The position numbers were made by a program, and so were the translations under genes. A stretch of DNA of 64,000 bases from Stenotrophomonas maltophilia (GTDB lineage: Bacteria > Pseudomonadota > Gammaproteobacteria > Xanthomonadales > Xanthomonadaceae): NCBI RefSeq assembly GCF_039555535.1, contig NZ_CP154630.1, positions 3,051,001-3,115,000 on the forward strand, in the 5' to 3' direction. The notes beneath the pieces are model-generated. The model worked only from the letters and a program-made list of their open reading frames with translations. It ran no database searches and had not been told where the DNA came from. Position 1 is the first letter of the stretch; the number at the start of each line of letters is the position of its first letter. Below are positions 48,641 to 56,644 of the stretch, piece by piece.

Positions 48641-48763
48641 ATCCACGCCATGCGTGGATGAATCTCCATCGAGTTCGAGTTCGAGTTCGAATATTTCGAC
48701 AATTGATCGAAGAGCATCCACGCATGGCGTGGATCTACTGTGTCGACCAAGGTCGACACCCAC
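48641..48763. repeat. GTAG-type palindromes and a GTTCGA run
   Basis: ATCCACGCCATGCGTGGAT (48641-48659), then GAGTTCGAGTTCGAGTTCGA (48671-48690, a hexamer three times), then ATCCACGCATGGCGTGGAT ending CTAC (48716-48738) and GTCGACCAAGGTCGAC (from 48742). The first and third units are inverted copies of each other. Confidence 0.7.
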
Positions 48764-48803
48764 CGATCGCACCAGCACCGACAGATCGCCGGAAACTGTC
48801 GAA

Positions 48804-48905
48804 GGCGGGGTGGGTCCGGTTGCGGGAGTGTCCGCGGCATGGATGCCGCGGCCAAGCCCCCATGGACGGGTTTACGGCGTCTCCCGCAACCGGACCCACC
48901 CCGCC
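48804..48905 (-). repeat. Cruciform element, copy G
   Basis: Perfect 25-bp arms (48804-48828 and 48881-48905) starting GGCGGGGTGGGTCC. The core is reversed: CCGCGGCATGGATGCCGCGG, then GCCCCCATGGACGGG and TTTACGGCG. Left flank GGAAACTGTCGAAGG. Together with copy F it forms an inverted pair 189 bp apart. Confidence 0.9.
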
Positions 48906-48920
48906 ATCCCTCAGGAAACC

Positions 48921-48998
48921 AGCTGTTGCTGTTGCTGTTGCTGTTGCTTTTGCTTCGGCCATAGCTGTTGCTTCGGCGGGTGCAGGGCGCAGCCCTGC
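48921..48998. repeat. CTGTTG run and GCAGGGC hairpin next to cruciform G
   Basis: AGCTGTTGCTGTTGCTG and further (48921-48949, four to five units), then hairpin GCAGGGCGCAGCCCTGC (48982-48998). Longest of the three runs. Confidence 0.65.
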
Positions 48999-49005
48999 CA
49001 AACCC

Positions 49006-49926
49006 CTACCCCCTGGCCATTGCCTGCCACCACTGCGACAGCAGCTCCGGCCTGCGCAGGCGCTCGCGCCACCAGCGCAACGCGGCGCCGTCCTCACCGG
49101 TGCGCCAGGCCAGCCAGAAGGTTTCTTCCGGCTTGTGCTCCTCCACCTCACGGATCACCAGCTGGCCGCGCGCGACCGCGGCGCGCGCGCACGGCTCGGG
49201 CAGGAAACCGAAGCCCACGCCTTCGCACTGCAGTTTCAGCTTGCTGGCCATGTCGGGCACCGTCAGCATCTCCTGCCCCATCAACAGGCCCACCGTGCGC
49301 GGCAGCAGCCGTCGCGCCGAATCGGAGACGGCGATCGCGCAGTGCTCGACCAGCTGCTCGCGACCCAGCACACCCGGCACTGCAGCCAACGGATGATCGG
49401 GCGCGACCGCGAACACGAACTCCACCGTGCCCAGCGGCTCGACCACGTAGCCACCCCCACTGGGGCCCTCGCCCGGTGCACCGACCAGCAGGTCGGCCCG
49501 GCGGTCCAGCAGGGCCTCCCAGGTGCCGGACAGCGCCTCGCCGATCAGCCGCAACCGGGTCGGTGCCTCGGCCTCACGAAACGCGGCGATGTCCGGGCCG
49601 AGCAGCCAGGTCGGAAACACCGAGTCCACCGCCAGGGTCAGCTCGGTCTCCCAGCCCGACGCCACCCGGCGCACCCGCAGTTCCAGCTCGCGTGCGGCGC
49701 GCAGCAGATGCCGCCCTTCATCCAGCAGCGCGCGGCCGGCCTCGGTCGGCTCGGCGCGCGGGCCGACCCGGTCGAACAGCTGAACGCCCAGGTCCTCCTC
49801 CAGCTTGGCCACGGTGTAGGAGATGGTCGAGGGCACCTTGTGCAGGGCCTTGCCGGCGCCGGCAAACGAGCCGCGGCGGTCGATGGCGTCCAGGATCTGC
49901 AGGGCATCGAGGCTGAGCTTGAGCAT
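49006..49926 (-). CDS. LysR-family transcriptional regulator
   Basis: 306 residues. Winged helix-turn-helix at 1-62 (LDALQILDAIDRRGSFAGAGKAL, STISYTVAKLEEDLGVQLFDR), then a two-lobed effector domain. It is divergent from the pirin gene, the classical layout of a LysR regulator and its target. The dyad TCGAATTTTTCGA starts right after its first codon and may serve autoregulation. Confidence 0.92.
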   Translation of the reverse strand: MLKLSLDALQILDAIDRRGSFAGAGKALHKVPSTISYTVAKLEEDLGVQLFDRVGPRAEPTEAGRALLDEGRHLLRAARELELRVRRVASGWETELTLAVDSVFPTWLLGPDIAAFREAEAPTRLRLIGEALSGTWEALLDRRADLLVGAPGEGPSGGGYVVEPLGTVEFVFAVAPDHPLAAVPGVLGREQLVEHCAIAVSDSARRLLPRTVGLLMGQEMLTVPDMASKLKLQCEGVGFGFLPEPCARAAVARGQLVIREVEEHKPEETFWLAWRTGEDGAALRWWRERLRRPELLSQWWQAMARG

Positions 49927-50066
49927 TCGAATTTTTCGATGATGGCTGTCAAAACTATCCGTTTTTCAAACCCTGGGCGCAAGCGGATACTTCTCTCCAA
50001 CGGGGAAACACAGCGGCTACCGACCCACCCCGCCCCATCGAAACCATCGAACAAGGAGATTCCATC
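49927..50066. promoter_or_regulatory. Divergent LysR/pirin control region
   Basis: 140 bp with the dyad TCGAATTTTTCGA at 49927-49939 adjoining the LysR start codon. ACAAGGAGATTCC precedes the pirin ATG as a strong ribosome site. Confidence 0.45.
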
Positions 50067-50768
50067 ATGCTGCAGATCCGCAAGAGCGCTACCCGTGGCC
50101 TGGCCGAGCATGGCTGGCTGTCCTCGCGCCATACCTTCTCCTTTGCCAACTACTACGACCCCCGCTACGTCAGCTTCGGCCCGCTGCGGGTGATCAACGA
50201 AGACAAGGTGATCGGCGGACAGGGCTTCGGCACCCACGGCCACAGCAACATGGAGATCATCTCCTACGTGCTGGGCGGTGCGCTGGAACACAAGGACTCG
50301 ATGGGCACCGGTTCGGTGCTGCGCTACGGCGACGTGCAGCGCATGAGCGCCGGCAGCGGCGTCACCCACAGCGAGTTCAACCACTCGGCCGACGAGACCG
50401 TTCACTTCCTGCAGATCTGGATCTTCCCGGATGCGGAGAACATCGCGCCGTCCTACGAGGAGACCCACTTCACGCCGGACAGCAAGCGCGGCCAGCTGCG
50501 CCTGATCGCTTCGCCGGACGGTGCCGACGGTTCGCTGCGCATCCACCAGGATGCCCGCATCTTCGCCACCATTCTCGATGGCGGCCAGAAGCTGCACCAC
50601 GCTCTCGGCAACGGTCGTGGCGCGTACGTGCAGGTGGCGCGTGGCCAGCTGCAGGTGAACGGCATCACCCTGGAAGCCGGTGATGCGCTGCAGGTCAGCG
50701 ACGAAGCGCAGCTGACCCTGGAGAACGGCAACGACGCCGAAGTGCTGGTGTTCGACCTGCCGCTGTAA
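50067..50768 (+). CDS. Pirin family protein (YhhW-like)
   Basis: 233 residues, bicupin. Metal ligands H57, H59, H101 and E103 (GTHGHSNME, THSEFNHS) coincide in number with those of E. coli YhhW, which has quercetin 2,3-dioxygenase activity in vitro. Starts MLQIRKSATRGLAEHGWLSS, typical. Probably controlled by the divergent LysR regulator; physiological substrate unknown. Confidence 0.92.
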   Translation: MLQIRKSATRGLAEHGWLSSRHTFSFANYYDPRYVSFGPLRVINEDKVIGGQGFGTHGHSNMEIISYVLGGALEHKDSMGTGSVLRYGDVQRMSAGSGVTHSEFNHSADETVHFLQIWIFPDAENIAPSYEETHFTPDSKRGQLRLIASPDGADGSLRIHQDARIFATILDGGQKLHHALGNGRGAYVQVARGQLQVNGITLEAGDALQVSDEAQLTLENGNDAEVLVFDLPL

Positions 50769-50775
50769 CGACAGC

Positions 50776-50809
50776 GCCCGCGATGCCATCACGCATCGCG
50801 GGCGTCTTT
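50776..50809 (+). terminator. Pirin gene terminator
   Basis: GCCCGCGATGC and GCATCGCGGGC around a six-base loop, followed by a short GTCTTTG; strong stem, weak T tract. Confidence 0.65.
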
Positions 50810-50870
50810 GTAGAGCCGAGCCCATGCTCGGCTGCGGTTGGCAGCCAGCCGAGCGTGGGCTCGGCTCTAC
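50810..50870. repeat. Inverted pair of GTAG-headed palindromes
   Basis: GTAGAGCCGAGCCCATGCTC at the left and GTGGGCTCGGCTCTAC at the right, same type as 19297-19358, between convergent genes. Confidence 0.8.
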
Positions 50871-50880
50871 AGGACCGGTG

Positions 50881-53085
50881 TCAGAACCTGTAATTCAAGC
50901 TCAACCGCACATTGCGCGGCTCGCCCCAGGTATAGGTGCTGTACCAGCTGAAGATCGTGTAATACCGCTTGTCCAGCAGGTTGTTGACGTTGAGCGTGGC
51001 CGACAGGCGATCGTTGAATTCATAGCGCGCCATCGCATCGAGCAGCCAGTACGGCTGGGTGCGATGCACGACCTGCGCACCGGTGGCCGGGTTGCTGATC
51101 TCGCCGAACGTGGAATCCTGCCAGCGCGCGCCACCGCCCAGCGTCAGGCCCTTCCAGTCGCCACGCAGGCGATAGCTGGTGTGCAGGCTGAACTGGTTTT
51201 CCGGCTCCAGCGTGGTGACCTTGGCACCGGCCTGGCGGGCGATCTTGTGCGAGAAGCCACCCTGCACCTGCCAGCCCTCGGCCAGCTGGCCCGACATCTC
51301 AAGCTCGTAGCCCTTGGTACGCACGCCCATCAGGGCGCGATAGGCATCCTGCCCGTCCGGTGTCTTGCCGCCGGTGGGCTGGGCGAAGTTGTCCTGGTCG
51401 AGCTGGAACAGCGCCGCACTGGCGTTGAAGCGCCCATCGAGGAACTCGGCCTTCAGGCCCACCTCATGGCTGCGGCCTTCCAGCGGATCCAGCGCCTTGC
51501 CCTGCTCGTCGCGTTCGCTGTGCGGCTTGAAGATGGTGCTGTAACTGGCATACACCGAGTAGTGCTCGCCAAGGTCATAGACCACACCGGCATATGGCAC
51601 GAACACGCCCGTCTCGTGCGTGCCCGGCGAGCGGTAGCTGGCCAGGCGGCTACCCACGATCACCTTCAGTGGATCGGCCACGTCGAAACGACCGACCACA
51701 TAGACGCCATTCTCGCGCGTCACTTCATTGTTGTCGTAGCTGCGCTGCCATTGCGGCTCCGCAATGTCGCCCTGCCATGCGCGGTAATCGGACACCTCGG
51801 TCGGATAGCCGGGCTGCGGCGCGTAACCGGTATTGGTCCAGCGCTTGCGCGAGGCGCTGCCACCGACCACCAGCTCATGCTCGCGGCCGAACAGGCCGAA
51901 ATGACCGCTCAGGTAGAAGTCGGCCGCGTTGCTGACAGTCTTGCCAACGTACTTGCCCAGCCACAACGACACGCCTTCGCCGGTGACCGGATCGGGATTG
52001 CCACCGGCCGCACCCGCCAGCGCCGCGTCATAGCCGTTGACCTGGTGGTTGAGCTGCAGCTTGGCCACCCAGTCGTTGGCGAAGGTGTGCTCGAGCGTGG
52101 CAAAGCCGGTGCGAACATACTGGCGCCAGCCACTCCAGCGGGTGCCGTTGTTGAACGAACGCGGCATGTCATTGAAGTTGCCGGCACTGTCCAGCAGCGG
52201 AATGCCGCCCCAGGTCGAACCCTTCGGGTCGCTGTCCATCGCATCGCCACCCACGGTCAGCAGCGTGCGCTCGCCCAGATCGGCTTCCAGCACCGCGTAG
52301 CCGACCTTGCTGGTGCGCTGGTAGTAATCGAGATTGGAATGCTTGTCCTGCCAGGCGCCCACTGCACGACCGCGCACGCGTCCATCGGCGGTCAACGGGC
52401 CGCCGACATCGATCTCGGCACGGTAGTCATCCCAGCGCCCCACACCCAGCGTCGCGCTGCCGGCGAAGTCCTTGCCCGGCTTCTTGCGCACCAGGTTGAT
52501 GGTCGCGCCGGGATCTCCCATGCCGGTCAACAGACCGGTGGCGCCCTTGAGCACCTCGATGCGGTCATAGATGGCGGTATCACTGAGCGTGTTGCCCGCC
52601 GAGTAGGCCGAGTCACGCGACATCGGGATGCCGTCGTACTGGAAGTTCTGCACGGCGAAGCCACGTGCGTAGTACTCGGTGCGCTCGCTGTCGTAGGTGA
52701 CGATGCTGATGCCAGGGGTCACCCGCATCACGTCATCGATGCCGTGCAGGCCGAAGTCATCCATCTCGGCACGGGTGATCACGCTGATGGTCTGCGGAGT
52801 CTGCCGCGGCGTCAGCACCAGGCGGGTGGCGGTGGCGATGGTGCCCGGCGTATAGGCGCCGCTGCCTTCGGTGATGGTGCCCAGCTGGTTGGCCGTGACC
52901 TGCACCGTCTGCAGGGTCTGCGAGGCGGGTGCCTGGCGATCCTTGTCCGGTTCGGTCGCGGACTGCGCGGCAGCCATTGCGCTGCTGCCCAACAATGCAA
53001 TCAGAAGGCTCTGCGCGAGCACCTGCGGCAGCAGGCGGCGACGCGGCAATGAGGACGGAAGACGGACAACGGGCACGTACAGCAC
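50881..53085 (-). CDS. TonB-dependent siderophore receptor
   Basis: 734 residues. N-terminal signal region (about 20-40, LLIALLGSSAMAAAQS), plug domain with RQTPQTISVI, VMRVTPGI and IEVLKGATGLLTGMGDPGATIN, and a 22-strand barrel ending in YRF. The plug motifs are those of FpvA/FoxA-type ferric-siderophore receptors. No N-terminal signalling domain, so it is a plain importer. No siderophore synthesis genes nearby; probably takes up a foreign siderophore. Under Fur control by analogy, no box identified. Confidence 0.92.
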   Translation of the reverse strand: MLYVPVVRLPSSLPRRRLLPQVLAQSLLIALLGSSAMAAAQSATEPDKDRQAPASQTLQTVQVTANQLGTITEGSGAYTPGTIATATRLVLTPRQTPQTISVITRAEMDDFGLHGIDDVMRVTPGISIVTYDSERTEYYARGFAVQNFQYDGIPMSRDSAYSAGNTLSDTAIYDRIEVLKGATGLLTGMGDPGATINLVRKKPGKDFAGSATLGVGRWDDYRAEIDVGGPLTADGRVRGRAVGAWQDKHSNLDYYQRTSKVGYAVLEADLGERTLLTVGGDAMDSDPKGSTWGGIPLLDSAGNFNDMPRSFNNGTRWSGWRQYVRTGFATLEHTFANDWVAKLQLNHQVNGYDAALAGAAGGNPDPVTGEGVSLWLGKYVGKTVSNAADFYLSGHFGLFGREHELVVGGSASRKRWTNTGYAPQPGYPTEVSDYRAWQGDIAEPQWQRSYDNNEVTRENGVYVVGRFDVADPLKVIVGSRLASYRSPGTHETGVFVPYAGVVYDLGEHYSVYASYSTIFKPHSERDEQGKALDPLEGRSHEVGLKAEFLDGRFNASAALFQLDQDNFAQPTGGKTPDGQDAYRALMGVRTKGYELEMSGQLAEGWQVQGGFSHKIARQAGAKVTTLEPENQFSLHTSYRLRGDWKGLTLGGGARWQDSTFGEISNPATGAQVVHRTQPYWLLDAMARYEFNDRLSATLNVNNLLDKRYYTIFSWYSTYTWGEPRNVRLSLNYRF

Positions 53086-53229
53086 GACAGGACCTCCACG
53101 ATCGGGTGGGATCCTCTGGCGGCGGCTGGAGGCAGGATGGGAACGCGGCCGGACAGCCGCAGGCGCAGGAGTGTACTCCCCTGCGCCCCGGCTGTCGTGC
53201 AGCGTGCCGTCGTGCTGTGCTGCTGGGGC

Positions 53230-53925
53230 TCAACCGCCGATGGCGGCGCAGGCCTCCAGGATCAACGCGGTGACCTCCCTGGGCTTCGATGCCAGCGAGG
53301 CATGGCTGGCATCCAGCTCCAGCAGGCGCTTGGGCTGCATCCGTCCGGCCATGGCCTTCTGGTTTTCCGGTGCGATCATGCGGTCATGGCGGGAGAGCTG
53401 GTACCAGCTTGGCTTGTGCTTCCATGCAGGGTCGCTCACCGTATCGCCGAAGGTGCTGGCCAGCGGCGCCTTCTGGGTCACCGCCATCACCCGGCCTTCG
53501 TCGTCGCTCAGGTCCTGGCAGAAGCTCTCATGGAACTTGTCGGCACGCAGCCACAGGTAGCCGTCGCTGTCCGGGGCGAGGTTCGGCGCCGCTTCCGGAA
53601 GATGCTGCTGGGTGATGCCGCCGGGGCTCTCGCCTGCATCGGGAGCAAAGGCGGCGATGTAGACCAGGCCCTTCACATTGGCCTCGTTGCCGGCCTCGCT
53701 GATCACTGCGCCGCCGTAGGAGTGGCCGACCAGCAGCACCGGTCCATCGATCTGACGGATCATTTCCCGGGTGCGCCCTGCGTCGTCAGCCAACGATGTG
53801 AGTGGCAGTTCCACCGCCTGCACGCGGTCGTGGCCATTGCGATGCAGTTCCAGGATCACCTTGGCCCAATGTGCGGCCCCGCCCCAGAATCCATGGACGA
53901 GGAGGATGGTCGGTGTCGTGCTCAT
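53230..53925 (-). CDS. Alpha/beta-hydrolase (esterase-like)
   Basis: 231 residues, cytoplasmic. HGFWGG (11-16) forms the oxyanion hole and GHSYGGA has the nucleophile S69. The His is in LDASHASL near the C-terminus. The family includes hydroxynitrile lyase-like and salicylate esterase-like enzymes; substrate unknown. Monocistronic, divergent from the MFS gene. Confidence 0.85.
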   Translation of the reverse strand: MSTTPTILLVHGFWGGAAHWAKVILELHRNGHDRVQAVELPLTSLADDAGRTREMIRQIDGPVLLVGHSYGGAVISEAGNEANVKGLVYIAAFAPDAGESPGGITQQHLPEAAPNLAPDSDGYLWLRADKFHESFCQDLSDDEGRVMAVTQKAPLASTFGDTVSDPAWKHKPSWYQLSRHDRMIAPENQKAMAGRMQPKRLLELDASHASLASKPREVTALILEACAAIGG

Positions 53926-54109
53926 GAACAGGTCTCCGGCAGCGGCCGGCGGGATGCCAACCGTGCAGCCACTGTCCGTGCATGGCGTTAATCACTGGTG
54001 ACGCAATCGGGTCACTGCAATCGTATGCGTCGTCCGATGTCATGCATGGCACTTGCCGAACCCGACTGGAACCGTTTTCATGGCGATTCCCTGGAGCTTC
54101 GCGCCGCGC

Positions 54110-55249
54110 ATGACGCCTTCATCCCCACGTGCCCAGCAGCACGCCACCCGTGCTGCCTTCTTCATTCCCGGATTCGCCACCGCTGCATGGGCACCGATGG
54201 TGCCTTACGCCAAAGCCAAGGCCGGGCTGTCCGATGCCAGCCTCGGTGCCGTGCTGCTGTGCCTCGGCCTCGGCTCGCTGCTGGCGATGCCGCTGGCGGG
54301 CGCATTGACGGGGCGGCTGGGCTGCCGCCGGGTAATGGTGATCACCTGCGCGATGATGCTGTGCGCCCTGCCCCTGCTGGTACTGGCACCGACGCCACTG
54401 GCACTGGGGGCGGCACTGTTCGTGTTCGGTGCAGGCGTCGGCGCCTTGGACTGCGCGATGAACATGCAGGCAGTGGCCGTCGAACGCGACGCCGGGCGGC
54501 CGATGATGTCGGGCTTCCATGCCTTCTACAGCATCGGCGGCTTCGTCGGCGCCGGCTGCATGACCGGCCTGCTGGTGCTTGGAACACCGTTGTGGATGGC
54601 CGCGCTGGCTTCGGTGACGGCACTGCTGCTGGTGGCGGCGCTCTCGGCGCCGCACTGGCGCCCGCAACGGATCCTGCATGAGGGGCCGTTGCTGGCGTTG
54701 CCGCATGGCGTGGTGCTGTTCATCGGCGTGCTGGCCTTCGTGGTGTTCCTCGGCGAAGGCTCGATGCTGGACTGGAGCGCGGTGTTCCTGGCCGAAGTGC
54801 GACAGGTGCCGCGCGACCAGGCCGGGGCTGGCTTTGCGGTGTTCACCCTGGCAATGACCGCGATGCGTTTGTTCGGCGATGGCATCGTCGAGCGCCTCGG
54901 CCGTACCCGCACGATCGTCATCGGCGGCATCACCGCAGCGGCCGGTTTCAGCCTGGCCACGCTGGTGCCGTCGTTCCCGGTGGCACTGGCCGGCTACGTG
55001 CTGGTCGGGCTGGGCTGCGCCAACATCGTGCCGGCGCTGTTCTCGATGGCCGGCCAGCAACGGGTGATGCCGGAGAGCATCGCCATCACCGCGGTCACCA
55101 CGCTGGGGTACGCCGGCATCCTCGCCGGCCCGGCAGCCATTGGTGCGCTGGCTCACGCCACCAGCCTCGGCTTCGCCTTCCTGTGCGTGGCCGCCCTGCT
55201 GCTCGGCGTAGCCGCCTCCGCCCGCGCACTGGCACAACGCCTGCCCTGA
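54110..55249 (+). CDS. MFS transporter, YbjJ-like
   Basis: About 379 residues, 12 helices. FIPGFATAAWAPMVPYAKAKAGLSDASLG and AMNMQAVAVERDAGRPMMSGFHAFYSIGG resemble the YbjJ/fucose-permease-like branch. LGEGSMLDWSAVFL begins the second half. The ATG at 54110 is taken; in-frame ATG 54080 and TTG 54053 are possible. Substrate unknown, export plausible. Confidence 0.82.
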   Translation: MTPSSPRAQQHATRAAFFIPGFATAAWAPMVPYAKAKAGLSDASLGAVLLCLGLGSLLAMPLAGALTGRLGCRRVMVITCAMMLCALPLLVLAPTPLALGAALFVFGAGVGALDCAMNMQAVAVERDAGRPMMSGFHAFYSIGGFVGAGCMTGLLVLGTPLWMAALASVTALLLVAALSAPHWRPQRILHEGPLLALPHGVVLFIGVLAFVVFLGEGSMLDWSAVFLAEVRQVPRDQAGAGFAVFTLAMTAMRLFGDGIVERLGRTRTIVIGGITAAAGFSLATLVPSFPVALAGYVLVGLGCANIVPALFSMAGQQRVMPESIAITAVTTLGYAGILAGPAAIGALAHATSLGFAFLCVAALLLGVAASARALAQRLP

Positions 55250-55253
55250 CACA

Positions 55254-55329
55254 AAAAGGGGACGGAGGGAATTAAGTCGTTTCCAACGCAGGTGTGCGGG
55301 AAACGACTTAATTCCCTCCGTCCCCTTTT
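55254..55329. repeat. Perfect 31-bp inverted repeat (GGGGACGGAGGGAATTAA type)
   Basis: Arms 55254-55284 and 55299-55329 pair without a mismatch around 14 nt. The end sequence ATCCGTCCCCTTTTC is repeated once just behind. It is unlike the other families in the window. Lies between convergent genes and ends in T4, so it can also terminate. Confidence 0.85.
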
Positions 55330-55343
55330 CATCCGTCCCCTTT

Positions 55344-56462
55344 TCAGGTGTGGGTGAGCCACTCGGCCTGGGCTGGCAGCTGCGGGGCCGGACAGGCGCT
55401 CTTCGGGTGGTGCTCGTCGCGCGCCATCCAGTCGTCGACCACGCCGGCCAGCAGGTCCAGCCGCAGCGGCAGGGTGATGTGGTCCTCGCCGCGCATCTCG
55501 ATGTAGTGCGCGCGCGGGTTGGCCAGGGCCAACTCGCGGCCCTGGCTGACCGGAATGTGCTGGTCGCCCTGCCCGTGCAGCAACAGCACGCAGGCGCGGG
55601 TATCGGCCAGCGCGCGGGCCACGTCCACACGGTCCAGATCGACGTCGATGCGGCGGCTGGCGGCGGCGATCACCTGGTTGATGTCCTGGCCGCCATAGCG
55701 CCAGCGCGCGTAGGAGGCCACCGCCTGCGCCTTCAGGCCTTCCGGCTGCAGCCCCATCAGGTGCGGAATCATCGTGCGGATGGCCACGCCGGCGTTGGCG
55801 AACGATTCCATCGCCACCACGCCTTCCACCTGGTCCCCCAGCTTGTCGGCGGTGAACACCGCCGTGGCCGCGCCATACGACACGCCGAACAGATACAGCG
55901 GGCCGGTCACTTCGCCGCGTGCACGCAGTTCGCTGATCACATCGACCACATCGTCCGATTCGTAGGTGCCATAGCCGGACGGCCCCGCACCGGACTGGCC
56001 ATGATTGCGCAGGTCGAGCGTGACCACGCGGTAGCCGGATTCGGCCAGCTGCAGCGACCACGGCAACATCGAATCACCGTTCATCATCCAGCCGTGCAGC
56101 AGCACCACCGTGCCGCGCGGCGCCTGCGCACGGAACGGCTGCGGTACCGCAAGGCTCAGCCCGGTGTCCAGCGGCAGGCCGTTCTCGTGGCGCTGCGGCA
56201 GGTAGCGGTAGCGCGCGCCGTAATCACCCGGGTCGAACACGCGCCAGAAGATCGGCACGCCATCGCGACCCGGTGCGAAGCCATGGCGGTTGGGCAGTTC
56301 GGCAATGGCCGCGGCGATGCGCGGGCGATCGAGCAGGGTCGACACGCCACCCGGCGCGATCAGCCGATCGGCGAGCGAGGTGGACGACGCGTTGATCGAG
56401 GAAGAGCATGCAGCCAGCCACAGGCCGGCGCACGCCAGCAACAACAGCAGCAGGCGCTTCAT
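55344..56462 (-). CDS. Alpha/beta-hydrolase lipoprotein
   Basis: 372 residues from the ATG at 56462. Lipobox LAAC (16-19, Cys 19) after a poly-Leu signal peptide. VLLHGWMMNGDS (oxyanion hole), GVSYGAA (S194), LLHGQGDQHIP (Asp) and EDHITLP (His) complete the triad. An envelope-bound esterase or lipase-like enzyme; substrate unknown. Confidence 0.87.
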   Translation of the reverse strand: MKRLLLLLLACAGLWLAACSSSINASSTSLADRLIAPGGVSTLLDRPRIAAAIAELPNRHGFAPGRDGVPIFWRVFDPGDYGARYRYLPQRHENGLPLDTGLSLAVPQPFRAQAPRGTVVLLHGWMMNGDSMLPWSLQLAESGYRVVTLDLRNHGQSGAGPSGYGTYESDDVVDVISELRARGEVTGPLYLFGVSYGAATAVFTADKLGDQVEGVVAMESFANAGVAIRTMIPHLMGLQPEGLKAQAVASYARWRYGGQDINQVIAAASRRIDVDLDRVDVARALADTRACVLLLHGQGDQHIPVSQGRELALANPRAHYIEMRGEDHITLPLRLDLLAGVVDDWMARDEHHPKSACPAPQLPAQAEWLTHT

Positions 56463-56593
56463 GGGCAATCGAGGAAAAGGTGCGACAGCGTGGCAGGTTA
56501 GCGCGCGGGCGCGGGCCATCTATCGCGCATGGATGACGGCTTGATGACAACGCAGGAACGATTCAGCTTGGTGTACAAGCTGTATCCGTTCAG

Positions 56594-56613
56594 TCATTGA
56601 TCCGGATCAATGA
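56594..56613 (+). promoter_or_regulatory. FNR/Anr-type binding site before the cytochrome pair
   Basis: TCATTGATCCGGATCAATGA is a perfect 20-bp palindrome containing TTGATCCGGATCAA, an exact match to the FNR/Anr consensus TTGAT-N4-ATCAA. Its centre is 41.5 bp before the cytochrome ATG, so a class II promoter would start transcription at the start codon. Implies oxygen-responsive expression if an FNR-type regulator is present in the genome. Confidence 0.7.
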
Positions 56614-56644
56614 ACGCGCGCGAGGGAATCTCCACAGTGCCACC

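Larger units (their letters stand above)
48430..49005. other. Gene-free repeat-rich stretch
   Basis: About 575 bp between the tRNA terminator and the end of the LysR gene. No credible gene. Filled by two cruciform elements (F and G), CAACAG/CTGTTG runs, GTAG-type palindromes and a GTTCGA run, as listed. Confidence 0.75.

Noticed and set aside
48921..48949. Phase-variation tract (CTGTTG run)
   Set aside because: It is hexameric, not in a gene or between promoter boxes, so length changes would not shift a reading frame.
48430..49005. CRISPR array
   Set aside because: Repeats here are palindromes and short tandem runs with unequal spacing, no equal-length spacers and no cas genes.
50824..53052. 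A 742-codon plus-strand frame opposite the siderophore receptor
   Set aside because: Antisense shadow; the minus strand encodes a complete TonB receptor with signal peptide and C-terminal aromatic residue.
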